A DNA stretch of 64,000 nucleotides. It comes from Finegoldia magna_J. Its GTDB lineage: Bacteria > Bacillota > Clostridia > Tissierellales > Peptoniphilaceae. The first letter of the stretch is position 1. Each line of letters starts with the position of its first letter. The notes under the pieces were generated by a model. That model did no database searches. It saw nothing but the letters and a program-made list of their open reading frames with translations, and was not told where the DNA came from. Where the stretch lies: contig NZ_NDYF01000010.1 in NCBI RefSeq assembly GCF_002243175.1, forward strand, positions 186,001 to 250,000, in the 5' to 3' direction. The translations under genes and the position numbers were made by a program. Below are positions 1-10,054 of the stretch, piece after piece.

Positions 1-478
1 GAATATTGACTCCTTTTTTGCTCTTCAAAATACCGTAGTTGTTGACTTTGCAAATCACATCTGTATCTTTGATTTCTACAACTTCTAATTCAACTAATCC
101 ATCATCTATCAATACTTTTTTCCCGATATCCAAATCATCTGGAAGTCCTCTGTAGCTCACAGAACAGATATTTTGATCTCCAATTACATCTCTTGTAGTT
201 AATGTGAATTGATCACCAATTGAAAGTTGAACTTGATCAACTCCAAAATCTCCCAATCTAATTTCGGGACCTTTTGTATCCAACATTATAGCTATTGGCA
301 TATCCAATTCTTCTCTTGCTTGTTTTATGTTTTTTATTCTTTGTAAATGTTCTTCATGACTTCCATGTGAAAAGTTCAACCTACACACATTCATTCCACT
401 TTGCATCAATGTTTTTAAAGTCTCTACAGAGTCTGATGCCGGACCTATAGTACAGACTATTTTAGTTTTCTTTAGCAT
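1..478 (-). CDS. pyk: Pyruvate kinase, partial (C-terminus off the window)
   Basis: Converts phosphoenolpyruvate plus ADP to pyruvate plus ATP, the last step of glycolysis in the cytoplasm. The N-terminal 159 residues are present, starting MLKKTKIVCTIGPAS, with the family's NFSHG substrate-loop motif, LDTKGPEIR, and the start of the inserted B domain. The ATG at 478 has a GAGGAG ribosome-binding site just upstream. The rest of the gene lies beyond position 1. It follows pfkA by 12 bases, so the two glycolytic control enzymes are probably co-transcribed with dnaE. Family identity is clear; only completeness is unknown. Confidence 0.97.
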   Translation of the reverse strand, partial: MLKKTKIVCTIGPASDSVETLKTLMQSGMNVCRLNFSHGSHEEHLQRIKNIKQAREELDMPIAIMLDTKGPEIRLGDFGVDQVQLSIGDQFTLTTRDVIGDQNICSVSYRGLPDDLDIGKKVLIDDGLVELEVVEIKDTDVICKVNNYGILKSKKGVNI

Positions 479-490
479 ATTTACTCCTCT

Positions 491-1450
491 CTATATTGAG
501 ATTTCCTTAGATATTTCATACAAATCTTCTCTGAATTTTCTTTTTGTTGCTACTGCTTCATCTATTGGAACTGTGATTATCTTGTTGTCTTTCATAGCAA
601 TTGCTAAGTCTGTTTTTTCTTCCATTATTAATTTCACAGCTAGATTTCCCATCTGAGTTGCCATCAATCTATCAAATGTGCATGGTGTTCCTCCACGTTG
701 AACGTGACCTAATATAGTAACTTTCGTTTCAACGCCTGTTTTTTCTTCAATCATATTTTTAATATCGTAAGCTCCACCTACTCCTTCAGCAAGCATAATT
801 AAATGATGTAGCTTTCCCCTTTTTCTTCCTCTTTCGATTTTTTCTGTAACTTCATCTATATTTAATTCTACTTCTGGAACTAGGATTGATTCCGCTCCCG
901 ATGCTACTCCTGAGTATAATGCAATATCTCCACAATTTCTTCCCATAACTTCGATAATGTTTGCTCTACCATGGCTTGAAGATGTATCTCTTAATTTCGA
1001 TATAGCATCACTTACTGTTTCAACAGCCGTGAAAAATCCAATTGTATAATCAGTGTATCCCATGTCATTATCAATCGTACAAGGAATTCCGATCGTGGAG
1101 ATTCCTATTTTACTAAGTGCACTTGCCCCTTTGAATGAACCATCTCCACCTAGAACGACAAGCCCATCTATTCCGAAATCTTTTAAAATTTGTGCTCCCT
1201 TTTTTTGACCTTCTTCTGTTTTAAATTCATTACACCTTGCTGAACCTAAAATAGTTCCGCCTCTGTGAATAATATCTGCAACGGAAGACACATTCATTTC
1301 GTAAATATTTCCGTTCATAAGACCGTCATATCCAGACCTTATTCCCATTACTCTTATTCCATTGTATATACAAGTTCTAGCTATTGAACGAATACACGCA
1401 TTCATGCCTGGTGCATCGCCACCACTTGTTAGTATTGCTATTGTTTTCAT
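491..1450 (-). CDS. pfkA: ATP-dependent 6-phosphofructokinase
   Basis: Phosphorylates fructose 6-phosphate to fructose 1,6-bisphosphate, the committed step of glycolysis. The 319 residues match the usual bacterial PfkA length. Visible motifs are the ATP-binding TSGGDAPGMN at residues 8-17, GGDGS at 101-105 and the catalytic PCTIDND at 123-129; G104 (in GGDGS) favours ATP rather than pyrophosphate as donor. The start has an AGAGGG ribosome-binding site. It sits between dnaE (9-base gap) and pyk (12-base gap), the clostridial dnaE-pfkA-pyk arrangement. Confidence 0.97.
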   Translation of the reverse strand: MKTIAILTSGGDAPGMNACIRSIARTCIYNGIRVMGIRSGYDGLMNGNIYEMNVSSVADIIHRGGTILGSARCNEFKTEEGQKKGAQILKDFGIDGLVVLGGDGSFKGASALSKIGISTIGIPCTIDNDMGYTDYTIGFFTAVETVSDAISKLRDTSSSHGRANIIEVMGRNCGDIALYSGVASGAESILVPEVELNIDEVTEKIERGRKRGKLHHLIMLAEGVGGAYDIKNMIEEKTGVETKVTILGHVQRGGTPCTFDRLMATQMGNLAVKLIMEEKTDLAIAMKDNKIITVPIDEAVATKRKFREDLYEISKEISI

Positions 1451-1459
1451 ATTTACCCT

Positions 1460-4400
1460 CTATTTTAAAACTACATTTTCTCTTCCTAATAATGAAACTA
1501 ATTCATCAATAGTATCATCTTCACAAGAAATTCTAAATTCATTGCCTAGCAAGTAGTTTTGTTTTTTTTCTTCAAAAAATATATTTGATTGAGTATTCCC
1601 TTTGCTATTAAGCAGTATTGGTTTGACCTTATCCAAGATATAACTTGGCATATTTTTTGTAATTCGTAAAAATAGTTTTGGTTCTGTTTCATCTAGTTTT
1701 TCAACGCTTGAAATAGATTTTATACTTTGAATGTTATCTACCAAAATTTTTGGATCTTCACCTTCAATAATATTAAGTCTACCGGTTACAATTAAAATCT
1801 CATCCTCATTTAAAATATCGGAATATTGTTCGTACTTTTGTGGAAAAACTATTAGCTCCATAGTTCCATACAAATCCTCAAATTTCACAAATTCCATTAT
1901 TTTTTGGTTTTTTGTAAATTTTTTATTAATTGATTCAACAATTCCTACGACTTTGACTCTTTTCCCGTCGAAGTTTTTTTCATTGTAGGCATCATCTTCC
2001 AAATCTCCTGTAGAAAAATTAGAATACTTTCCTATAATATTTGAATACGCCCTTAAAGGATGGTCTGATAAATATATACCCAATACTTCTTTTTCCATTC
2101 TCAAAAGTTCTGATTTGTCGAATTCTTCTCTTCTAGTGAAATCGTCACGATCATCGTCATCGTTTGACTCAAACATATCAAACAAATTAGATTGTCCAGG
2201 AACGTTGTTTTTTAATCCCGATTGAACTGAGTCAATGATAGATTGGTATTGAAGCATTAGTGTCGCTCTAGTTTCCCCTAGAGATGTAAATGCTCCAGCT
2301 TTTATTAGCGATTCAATAGATCTTTTATTTATAGCTGATTTGTCCTTTGCATAAATTCTTTCCACAAAATCTCTGAAACTTTTGAATTTACCATTTTCAT
2401 TTCTCGAAATAATTGTCTGATCGATTAAGTTCGTTCCTACATTTTTTATAGCTTTCAATCCATAAATTATAGAATTATCTTCAACATCAAACTTATCCAG
2501 ACTGTAATTGATATCAGGTGCCTCAATTTTTATGTCAAGTCTTCTTGCTTCTTCAATATACAATGAAAGTTGTGAAGTATTACCCATAACTGAAGATATA
2601 AGTGCAGCTAAGAATTCGACTGGATAATAATATTTTAGCCAAGCCGTTCTCATTGCAACTAATGAATAAGCTGCAGAGTGAGATTTGTTGAATGCATACT
2701 TTGCGAAATCTATCATTAAGTCGTAGATTTTATTTGCAACATCTTCTTCAACACCTCTTCTAATTGCTCCCTCAATCAGAATATTGCCATCTTCATCTTC
2801 TTTTCCAAAGATAAATTCTTTCCTACCATCTTCCATGACCTTCATTTTTTTCTTGCTCATCGCACGTCTCAAATTATCCGCTTCGCCCAAGCTAAATCCC
2901 GCAATTTTTTGTACAATTTGCATAACTTGTTCTTGGTAGACAATCGTACCATAAGTCGGTTTCAAAATATCTTCAAGTAATGGAGATAAATATTCAACAT
3001 CTTCTTCGTTGTGTTTGTTGTGAATATAAGTTGGAATTTCATTCATTGGACCAGGTCTAAACAAAGCATTAGCCGCTATCAAATCGTCAAATTTAGTTGG
3101 TTTTAATTCTTTTAAAAAGTTTCTCATGCCTTGAGATTCAAATTGAAATATTCCCAAAGTTTGTGCAACTGTAAACATCGACAAAACTTTCGGATCATTT
3201 TCGTTCATATCTTCAAAACTTACATCTATGTCTTTATTTTTTTTGATATATTTCATGCAATCACTTATTACTGTTAAAGTTCTAAGACCCAAAAAGTCCA
3301 TCTTCAACAGACCAAGTTCCTCAAGTTCTGTCATATTGAACTGTGTAATTACTGCATCTTTGTTAATTGCCAACGGAACGTATTCCATAATTGGAAGTTT
3401 GGAAATAACCACACCTGCAGCATGAGTTGATGTGTGACGTGGCATTCCTTCAACTCTTCGTGCAACGTCTACTAGTTTTTTTACATCACGGTTTTCTTCA
3501 TAAGCTTTTCTAAATTCTGGAGAAATCTCAAGGGATTTGTCTATATTAATATTTAGAAGATTCGGAACTTTCTTTGCAGTGTCATCCACAGTTTTGAAAT
3601 CCATGGCAAGAACTCTTCCAACATCTCTAATTGCATTTCTTGCTGCCATAGTTCCAAAAGTTACAATCTGGGCAACCTTATCTTCGCCATACTTATTTAC
3701 GACGTAATCTATTACCTCTTCTCTTCTTTCATAACAAAAATCTATATCGATATCTGGCATAGAAACACGTTCAGGATTCAAAAATCTTTCGAAAATTAAA
3801 TTGTAATCTAGTGGATTGATATCTGTAATTTCTAAGCAATAACTTATAATGCTTCCCGCCGCAGAACCACGTCCAGGGCCAACAGGAATATCTTGTGATT
3901 TTGCAAATCTAATAAAATCCCAAACGATTAAAAAGTAATCGACATACCCCATCTTTTCAATTACAGATAGTTCATATTCGCATCTTTCTTTCGCTTCTTC
4001 TAATCTGTCATCATTTGCAAATCTTTTTTCTAATCCATCAAAGACGAGTTTTTTCAGATAGCTACTGTTTGTAAAGCCGTCAGGAATTGCAAAATAAGGC
4101 AGATGAAGATTACCAAATTCAAGTTCTACGTTACACATTTCTGCAATTTTTTTCGTGTTTTCAATTGCTTCAGGATAATCTATAAACAAATCTCTCATTT
4201 GTTCTTCACTTCTTAAGAAAAATTCTCCTGGAATGTAGCTCATTTTATTTTCTTCTTCGATTGTTTTTCCCGTTTGGAGGCAAATCAAAATATTGTGTAT
4301 TTTATAATCTTCTTTTTCAATATAATGAACATCATTCGTACACACAAGACCAATGTCTAATTCATTTGCTATTTTTGGAATATTTTCCATAACAACCATA

Positions 4401-4945
4401 TCTTCTCGTGACGAATGGTTTTGTAATTCTAAGTAAAAATCTTCTCCGTAAATATCTTGTAATTCCTTTGCGACATCTTTTGCCTTGTCGTATCCATATC
4501 TAATCAGAGATTCTTGTACTTCTCCTTTCAAACACGCAGACAAAGCAATGATTCCCTCAGAATATTTTCTCAAAGTATCTTTATCTACTCTTGGTTTATA
4601 ATAAAATCCTTCAACATATCCAAGTGACACAATTTTCATCAAATTAGAATAACCTATTTGATTTTTAGCCAAAAGAACTAAATGATTGTAGAATTTATTT
4701 TCTGGATTTTTGATTTTATGATCCTTATTAGTAGTGTAGATTTCACAACCAATAATAGGTTTTATATTTCTTTTTTTGCATTCCTTATAAAACTTTACTG
4801 TTCCAAACATACTACCGTGATCAGTAATAGCGATGGCTTTCATTTGCAATTCTTCAACTTTATCCAAAAGTTTTTCGATTGGAGAAAATCCATCAAGTAA
4901 ACTGTATTCTGTATGAACATGTAAATGCGTAAACGTATCTATCAT
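1460..4945 (-). CDS. dnaE: DNA polymerase III subunit alpha (DnaE type)
   Basis: Replicative DNA polymerase, C family. At 1161 residues it starts directly with a PHP domain (HLHVHTEYSLLDG at about 7-19) and has no internal 3'-5' exonuclease, so it is DnaE rather than PolC. The polymerase core shows GPGRGSAAGS at 357-366 and PDIDIDF at 397-403 with the catalytic aspartates D400 and D402. An HhH region and an OB-fold follow near the C-terminus (about 970-1060). The ribosome-binding site is AAGGAG. It lies downstream of whiA behind a hairpin terminator and leads into pfkA-pyk. Confidence 0.97.
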   Translation of the reverse strand: MIDTFTHLHVHTEYSLLDGFSPIEKLLDKVEELQMKAIAITDHGSMFGTVKFYKECKKRNIKPIIGCEIYTTNKDHKIKNPENKFYNHLVLLAKNQIGYSNLMKIVSLGYVEGFYYKPRVDKDTLRKYSEGIIALSACLKGEVQESLIRYGYDKAKDVAKELQDIYGEDFYLELQNHSSREDMVVMENIPKIANELDIGLVCTNDVHYIEKEDYKIHNILICLQTGKTIEEENKMSYIPGEFFLRSEEQMRDLFIDYPEAIENTKKIAEMCNVELEFGNLHLPYFAIPDGFTNSSYLKKLVFDGLEKRFANDDRLEEAKERCEYELSVIEKMGYVDYFLIVWDFIRFAKSQDIPVGPGRGSAAGSIISYCLEITDINPLDYNLIFERFLNPERVSMPDIDIDFCYERREEVIDYVVNKYGEDKVAQIVTFGTMAARNAIRDVGRVLAMDFKTVDDTAKKVPNLLNINIDKSLEISPEFRKAYEENRDVKKLVDVARRVEGMPRHTSTHAAGVVISKLPIMEYVPLAINKDAVITQFNMTELEELGLLKMDFLGLRTLTVISDCMKYIKKNKDIDVSFEDMNENDPKVLSMFTVAQTLGIFQFESQGMRNFLKELKPTKFDDLIAANALFRPGPMNEIPTYIHNKHNEEDVEYLSPLLEDILKPTYGTIVYQEQVMQIVQKIAGFSLGEADNLRRAMSKKKMKVMEDGRKEFIFGKEDEDGNILIEGAIRRGVEEDVANKIYDLMIDFAKYAFNKSHSAAYSLVAMRTAWLKYYYPVEFLAALISSVMGNTSQLSLYIEEARRLDIKIEAPDINYSLDKFDVEDNSIIYGLKAIKNVGTNLIDQTIISRNENGKFKSFRDFVERIYAKDKSAINKRSIESLIKAGAFTSLGETRATLMLQYQSIIDSVQSGLKNNVPGQSNLFDMFESNDDDDRDDFTRREEFDKSELLRMEKEVLGIYLSDHPLRAYSNIIGKYSNFSTGDLEDDAYNEKNFDGKRVKVVGIVESINKKFTKNQKIMEFVKFEDLYGTMELIVFPQKYEQYSDILNEDEILIVTGRLNIIEGEDPKILVDNIQSIKSISSVEKLDETEPKLFLRITKNMPSYILDKVKPILLNSKGNTQSNIFFEEKKQNYLLGNEFRISCEDDTIDELVSLLGRENVVLK

Positions 4946-4989
4946 TTCAAACTCCTTTAGCCTTATTTTATAATAATTTAGCTTATTTT

Positions 4990-5034
4990 AAAAGAAAAAT
5001 TGCTGACAATTATAAATCATCAGCAATTTTTTTT
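4990..5034 (-). terminator. Hairpin terminator after whiA
   Basis: An 11-bp stem (AAAATTGCTGA paired with TCAGCAATTTT) is followed by a T-rich run in the minus direction. The whiA stop codon falls inside the loop. It separates nudix-whiA from dnaE. Confidence 0.75.
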
Positions 5035-5927
5035 AGTTTATTAAGTCTGTAACTAACTCCAGATTTTGAAATCTTAGGAGTCATCATCTCTCCTAATTCT
5101 TTTAGTGAAACATCTGGGTTTTCTATTCTGGCATAAGCTAGTTCTAACAATAATGGGTCTAGCGATTCAAGACCAATTGTATTTTCAATTTTTTCAATAA
5201 TAAGCTTTTGTTTCAAAGCAGCATCCACAGTTTTATTCAAATTTGCCGTTTCAAAATTAAATCTTCGGTTTACATTATTTTTGATATCCTTGAAAGCTCT
5301 GACATTTTCAAGTTTTAAGACGCTATTATAAGCCTTTGTTAAGCTCAAAAAATCAGAAATGGCTTCAGCTTCTTTTATATACAATACATAATTTTCATTT
5401 CTCTCAAAAATAGAGGATTTTATTCCAAAATTATGAAGTATATCTTTAACTAGGTTACCAACATTTTCATGCTTGAAAATCATCTCCAAATGATACATTT
5501 TTGATGGGTCATAACAAAAACCCGTACCCAAAAAAGCTCCTTGTAGAAAACTAATTTTTTTAATATTAGAGTTGATGATTTCTTCGTCAATTCCCAGATC
5601 GAAGTCAAAAGGACTTGTTGAAGTATGCGTATCTTCACAAAATTGTTTGGATATCTTGTCATCAATTAATATTTCGTAGATATTTTTCTTGCGAAGATTG
5701 TTGTTGTGAATAACTTTAATATCACACTCATAATTGTAAAGTTTTTTCAAATTAGAAAATATCAATCTTGCAACGGGATTACTTTCTGTCTTTAAAGTAA
5801 TCTTTACACCCAATGAATTGTAATTTAAAGTTCCGATTGTCTTAGTAAAAGCTAATAGCATTGCCAAAACATCGTAATCATCAAGATTACTTATTATTTC
5901 AGTTTTAATATCAGATGAAAAGCTCAT
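5010..5927 (-). CDS. whiA: DNA-binding protein WhiA
   Basis: WhiA family regulator: an N-terminal LAGLIDADG-like homing-endonuclease fold without nuclease activity, then a C-terminal helix-turn-helix. Opening SFSSDIKTEI and closing segment SLKELGEMMTPKISKSGVSYR (a typical WhiA HTH, about 275-295) are diagnostic; the length of 305 is normal. In Gram-positives it affects cell division, and in actinobacteria sporulation. Its usual partners rapZ and yvcK are not beside it here; instead it follows the Nudix gene by 4 bases and precedes dnaE. Confidence 0.93.
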   Translation of the reverse strand: MSFSSDIKTEIISNLDDYDVLAMLLAFTKTIGTLNYNSLGVKITLKTESNPVARLIFSNLKKLYNYECDIKVIHNNNLRKKNIYEILIDDKISKQFCEDTHTSTSPFDFDLGIDEEIINSNIKKISFLQGAFLGTGFCYDPSKMYHLEMIFKHENVGNLVKDILHNFGIKSSIFERNENYVLYIKEAEAISDFLSLTKAYNSVLKLENVRAFKDIKNNVNRRFNFETANLNKTVDAALKQKLIIEKIENTIGLESLDPLLLELAYARIENPDVSLKELGEMMTPKISKSGVSYRLNKLKKIADDL

Positions 5928-5931
5928 ATCT

Positions 5932-6336
5932 TTACCTTTTTTCTATAAATGATTTAGCTGTTTTTATCATATTTTTTTCTGCGCTGTGACGCACATATCT
6001 TAAAGCTTTGTCGAGATTCATAAAATCTCCTTCTGCAAAGCCTTCTTCTCTTTGTGGGATAATATTATTATCTTTCGTTACCATATAAAAATAGTGAACT
6101 GTTTTAAGAACTTTTGTACCGTCCATGTGTCTATATTTGTATTTTACATATCCAATATACTTAACAATCTCAGCTCTTAGTCCCGATTCTTCAAAAACTT
6201 CTCTAATTGCAGTTTCTTCTAAACTTTCTCCTTTCTCTACCCTACCTTTAGGAAGAACCCATTCACCACGGAACTTTTTAAGCACAGCAACATTACCATT
6301 ATTGATAACAACCCCACCTGCACTTATTTCTTCCAT
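5932..6336 (-). CDS. NUDIX hydrolase
   Basis: Hydrolyses a nucleoside diphosphate linked to another group; the substrate is not predictable from sequence. The 134-residue protein is a single Nudix domain with a perfect Nudix box at residues 31-53 (G31, E37, R45, E46, E49, E50, G52). The stop lies 4 bases before whiA, so the two are coupled; a Nudix gene next to whiA resembles the B. subtilis yvcI context. Ribosome-binding site AGGAGG. Confidence 0.93.
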   Translation of the reverse strand: MEEISAGGVVINNGNVAVLKKFRGEWVLPKGRVEKGESLEETAIREVFEESGLRAEIVKYIGYVKYKYRHMDGTKVLKTVHYFYMVTKDNNIIPQREEGFAEGDFMNLDKALRYVRHSAEKNMIKTAKSFIEKR

Positions 6337-6499
6337 ATATCCTCCTGTATTTTATTTTAAAAATCTAATACTATTATAAACTGAATTTAAAATATTTAAA
6401 AGTCAAAGCAAAATTTAAAAAATAATTTGAATTTTTGTAAATAAAATTCATTTAATTTCAACTACTATATATGATACAATAGTAATAGGAAGGTGTAAA

Positions 6500-7579
6500 A
6501 TGAAGAAAAACAAATTAGAAGAATATATAGATAACGCTATAAGTGACAATGATTTTTCAAAAGTTGGTGAAATAATAGAAAAATCTATTGATATGGCGTT
6601 GGATTTATCAAAAAACGGTTTAAATGTAGTTATGAACACATTTAATCTAAAGCCTAAACCGAAACAACAATATCTGGCAAACAAAGACTCTAAATTAGTA
6701 ACTCAAAAAAAGATTAATCCAAAAAGTTATTTTGCACTAAGAAATATTAGTTATGCTATAGGCGCTATGACTTTATTTGGCTCTGTCTCATCGTTGACCC
6801 ATAGTTTACCCGATCTGTTTTCTGGTATTATGGTAAGCTTAGCTTTTGGTGTTGTGGGATTTTTGTCAAATATTCACGCATCAAAATTACAACGATTTTT
6901 AAGATACAAAACAGAAATTGGAGACAATAAAATTTTAAGCGTAGAAGATTTTGCATCGGCTGTTAATCTTCCTGTTGAAAAATGTAGTAAGGAACTAATT
7001 TATTTCATAAACAAAAGATACTTCCCTCAAGCTCGTGTTGTGGAAAACGGTCATTTGTTTTTGTTAGATAGAACAAGCTACGAAGCATACAAGGCTCATT
7101 ACTTAGATGAAAGCAAATCGGAAGAAAATCAAAAAGAGATAGAATCAAACAGAGATATTACTAATTATATTACGATAACTGAAAATTTAATCACATCTAT
7201 TAAGGATTTTGATTTCAAACAAGATGTCATTAAATTAAAAGATTTGTTAGTGTCGATAAATAATCAAATTCAAAACGACAATTCTGATGTCAATGGACTT
7301 AACAAATTCGTAGATTATTACACTCCAACTGCTATAAATTTGGTGAAAAATTATATTCAATTTGAGAACGAAAAGAACGATATAATAAGTGTAGAAAAAT
7401 CAAAAAACGATATTAAAAATGCTATTCAAAATATCAATAAAGCTTTTTCAAAGTTATTAACTGATTTATATAGCGATGATATTTTGAATATTAACTCAGA
7501 AATAGAAGTTATGAATACTTTGTTGTCACAAGATGGATTGATTGAGAAAAATACTATGTTTAAGAGAGGTGCTGAATAA
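6500..7579 (+). CDS. XpaC-family membrane protein (5-bromo-4-chloroindolyl phosphate hydrolysis family)
   Basis: The 359-residue protein resembles the XpaC family named for a colour phenotype in Bacillus; the true function is unknown. An acidic, helical N-terminus (1-70) precedes two hydrophobic segments (about 87-106 and 112-130) and a cytoplasmic region with a winged-helix-like part (SVEDFASAVNLPVEKCSKEL) and coiled-coil-like C-terminus. It overlaps the telA-like start (TAATG), and xpaC-telA pairing is conserved in Bacillota. Promoter-like TACAAT lies 20-25 bases upstream; the ribosome-binding site is GGAAGGTG. Confidence 0.85.
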   Translation: MKKNKLEEYIDNAISDNDFSKVGEIIEKSIDMALDLSKNGLNVVMNTFNLKPKPKQQYLANKDSKLVTQKKINPKSYFALRNISYAIGAMTLFGSVSSLTHSLPDLFSGIMVSLAFGVVGFLSNIHASKLQRFLRYKTEIGDNKILSVEDFASAVNLPVEKCSKELIYFINKRYFPQARVVENGHLFLLDRTSYEAYKAHYLDESKSEENQKEIESNRDITNYITITENLITSIKDFDFKQDVIKLKDLLVSINNQIQNDNSDVNGLNKFVDYYTPTAINLVKNYIQFENEKNDIISVEKSKNDIKNAIQNINKAFSKLLTDLYSDDILNINSEIEVMNTLLSQDGLIEKNTMFKRGAE

Positions 7580-8697
7580 TGGAAGATAAACCTATTAAAT
7601 TGACTTTAGATGTAGAAGAACCTACGCTTGATGAAGTAAAAGAAGATGAAGTTTTTTACCCAGAATTTGAACAAAAAGTTAACCTTACTCCTGAAGAGCA
7701 AAAAACAGTTGATGAATTTGTTAAACAAATTGATTTATCTAATTCCAACATAGTTTTACAATACGGAGTTGGAGCACAAAAGAAAATCGCTAGTTTCTCT
7801 GAAAAAACATTAAATTCAGTAAAGACAAAAGATTTGGGAGAAGTTGGTAATCTTTTATCTTCCGTAGTTACAGAATTAAAATCATTTGACGAAACTGAAG
7901 ATAAAGGTGTGTTTGGATTTTTCAAAAAAGGCGCCAACAAAATTACTGCATTGAGAGCAAACTACGAAAAGGCTGAAAAGAATGTAGATGAAATTTCAAA
8001 AATTTTGGAAAATCATCAAATCACTTTGATGAAAGATATTTCATTATTAGACCAAATGTACAAGCTAAACGAACAATATTTCAAGGAATTAAGCATGTAC
8101 ATTCTTGCTGGACAAAAGAAATTAGATCAAGTAAGAAATGAAGAACTTCCTAATATGCTCAGAGAAGCTGAAAATTCTCCGAACTCAATCACTGCACAAA
8201 AAGCAAATGATTTGAGAGATTTGGCTACAAGATTTGAAAAGAAATTGCACGATCTTGAACTTACGAGAATGGTAAGTTTACAAATGGCTCCACAAATAAG
8301 AATGGTTCAATCTTCAAATGCTGTCATGGTTGAAAAAATCCAATCTACAATAGTAAATACTATCCCTATTTGGAAAAACCAAATGGTTTTATCATTAGGC
8401 GTTTACCATAACTCTCAAGCAGCAGAAGCTCAAAAGAAAGTTACTGATTTGACCAATGATTTGTTGCGTAAAAACGCTGACACATTGAAGATGAGCACTA
8501 TCGAAACTGCAAAAGCAACTGAAAGAGGAATCGTCGATGTAGAAACAATTAGACACACAAACGAACAACTCATCAGTGCATTAGATGAAGTCCGTAATAT
8601 TCAAATCGAAGGTCATGAAAATAGACTTAAAGCAAAACAAGAATTAATGGCAATGGAACAAGAATTAAAAAACAGACTATTAAATAAGCCTAATTAA
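7579..8697 (+). CDS. TelA-family protein (toxic anion resistance)
   Basis: A 372-residue soluble, highly helical protein of the TelA/KlaA/YaaN family, named for tellurite resistance on plasmids but of unsettled chromosomal role (linked to envelope stress and antimicrobial tolerance). Signature stretches include YEKAEKNVDEI (about 132-142) and the conserved core LATRFEKKLHDLELTRMVSL with QMAPQIRMVQ (about 213-245). It is translationally coupled to the xpaC-like gene and followed by a terminator. Confidence 0.9.
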   Translation: MEDKPIKLTLDVEEPTLDEVKEDEVFYPEFEQKVNLTPEEQKTVDEFVKQIDLSNSNIVLQYGVGAQKKIASFSEKTLNSVKTKDLGEVGNLLSSVVTELKSFDETEDKGVFGFFKKGANKITALRANYEKAEKNVDEISKILENHQITLMKDISLLDQMYKLNEQYFKELSMYILAGQKKLDQVRNEELPNMLREAENSPNSITAQKANDLRDLATRFEKKLHDLELTRMVSLQMAPQIRMVQSSNAVMVEKIQSTIVNTIPIWKNQMVLSLGVYHNSQAAEAQKKVTDLTNDLLRKNADTLKMSTIETAKATERGIVDVETIRHTNEQLISALDEVRNIQIEGHENRLKAKQELMAMEQELKNRLLNKPN

Positions 8698-8704
8698 TTT
8701 TTAT

Positions 8705-8734
8705 GGAGTGATATATTATTATCGCTCCTTTTTT
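8705..8734 (+). terminator. Terminator of the xpaC-telA operon
   Basis: GGAGTGATA pairs with TATCGCTCC (one G-T pair) and is followed by six T. Confidence 0.75.
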
Positions 8735-8735
8735 G

Positions 8736-8764
8736 TTGAAAATTGCACTTCTTTATAATAAAAT
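8736..8764 (+). promoter_or_regulatory. Housekeeping promoter for the DUF1576 gene
   Basis: TTGAAA at 8736-8741, a 17-base spacer and TAAAAT at 8759-8764, about 20 bases before the ribosome-binding site of the next gene. Confidence 0.6.
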
Positions 8765-8789
8765 ATACTAAATTATAAATGGAGGTCTT

Positions 8790-10054
8790 ATGAAAGAGAA
8801 AGAAAAAGTTTTTCACTCAAAGGGAATTTATAAACTTCTTTACACATTGGCCGGTTTGCTGATGGCAGTAGCATTTTTGTTTAATTCTCCCACAGAAATT
8901 TTTAACGGTTTGATAACTATAATTAAAAGTCCTTGTACTTTAATTACTGACTATATGTATTTGGCAAACATTGGAGCTGCGTTTTTTAATGCCGGTTTAA
9001 TTTGTTTATTGTCAACTCTTCTATCACATAATTTTAAGGTTGTTATTTCCGGTCCAGGAGTTGCGGCTATCTTCACGATGACTGGGTTTGCTTTTTTCGG
9101 CAAAAATATTTTCAACACAATTCCAATAACTATTGGAGTGTTGATATATGCGAAAATAGAAAACACATCAAGAGCATCCGTAATACTTCCTGCATTATTT
9201 GGGAGCGCATTGGGCCCTTTAATTAGCGAAATAGCATTCAATTCTAGTCTATCCCCTGTGCATTCGATTATAATAAGTTACATTGTCGGAATAAGTATAG
9301 GAATGATAATGGTACCACTTTCTGGAACTTTTCTTAGATTTCATCAAGGTTATAACTTATACAATATGGGATTTACAGCAGGAATTGTAGGAATGCTTTA
9401 TGTAGGAATTCTGAGAATGTTCAATGTAACCATAAAATCTGTTAATTTAGTATACCCTGTCAATGATATTAGAATAATAATATTTTTGTATTTGCTATTT
9501 ATTTCAATATTTTTATTGGGATTTGTAAAAAACAATTTGTCTTTTCATGGATATCAAAATATAATGTACAATTCTGGTAGATTGGCGACAGATTTTATAG
9601 CTCTTGATGGTTTAATATGGGCATTATGGGGCTAATAGCGACGACCTACATCATTATTGTGGGTGGAAATATAAGTGGTCCAGTAATTGGCGGTATTTTT
9701 ACCGTGACAGGTTTTTCTGCATTTGGTAAACACCCTAAAAACACTATACCAATTTTAATCGGTGTATTCTTGGCATCAATATTAAATACAGTTAATCCAC
9801 TATCGACATCAAGTCTTTTGGCAGCGTTATTTGGAACGACTCTTGCTCCAATTGCTGGTGAGTTTGGATTCTTCAGAGGTATTTTAGCTGGATTTTTGCA
9901 CATGGCTATGGTTTTAAACATAGGAGTTGTTCACGGCGGAGTTAATTTGTACAATAATGGCTTTTCAGGAGGATTTGTCGCAGGAATTTTAGTTCCTGTA
10001 TTTAGTGAAATGGATAATTTTTTAATGAGAGTGAGGTTAAAAAACGATGATTAG
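8790..10054 (+). pseudogene. DUF1576 multispanning membrane protein, frameshifted
   Basis: Two adjacent reading frames, 8790-9635 (281 residues) and 9617-10054 (145), together make one DUF1576-type membrane protein of about 420 residues. Frame one ends ...LDGLIWALWG-stop; the second frame continues the expected membrane core (MGLIATTYIIIVGG) and has no good ribosome-binding site at 9617. The reading frame shifts near 9608-9616. The protein is an internal tandem repeat: each half has ISGP, then a GKxxxNTIPI segment, then an ALFGxxLxPxxxE segment, then YNxGFxxG. Function is unknown (transporter-like). Either a real lesion or a sequencing error; no classical slippery heptamer is present. Confidence 0.75.

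Noticed and set aside
2076..2081. GGGTAT (minus) inside dnaE
   Set aside because: Mid-gene, with no start or -35 partner; taken as chance. The same holds for 50271-50276 inside ysxC.
9600..9640. Programmed -1 frameshift in the DUF1576 gene
   Set aside because: No X-XXY-YYZ heptamer is present at the overlap; a lesion or error is more likely.
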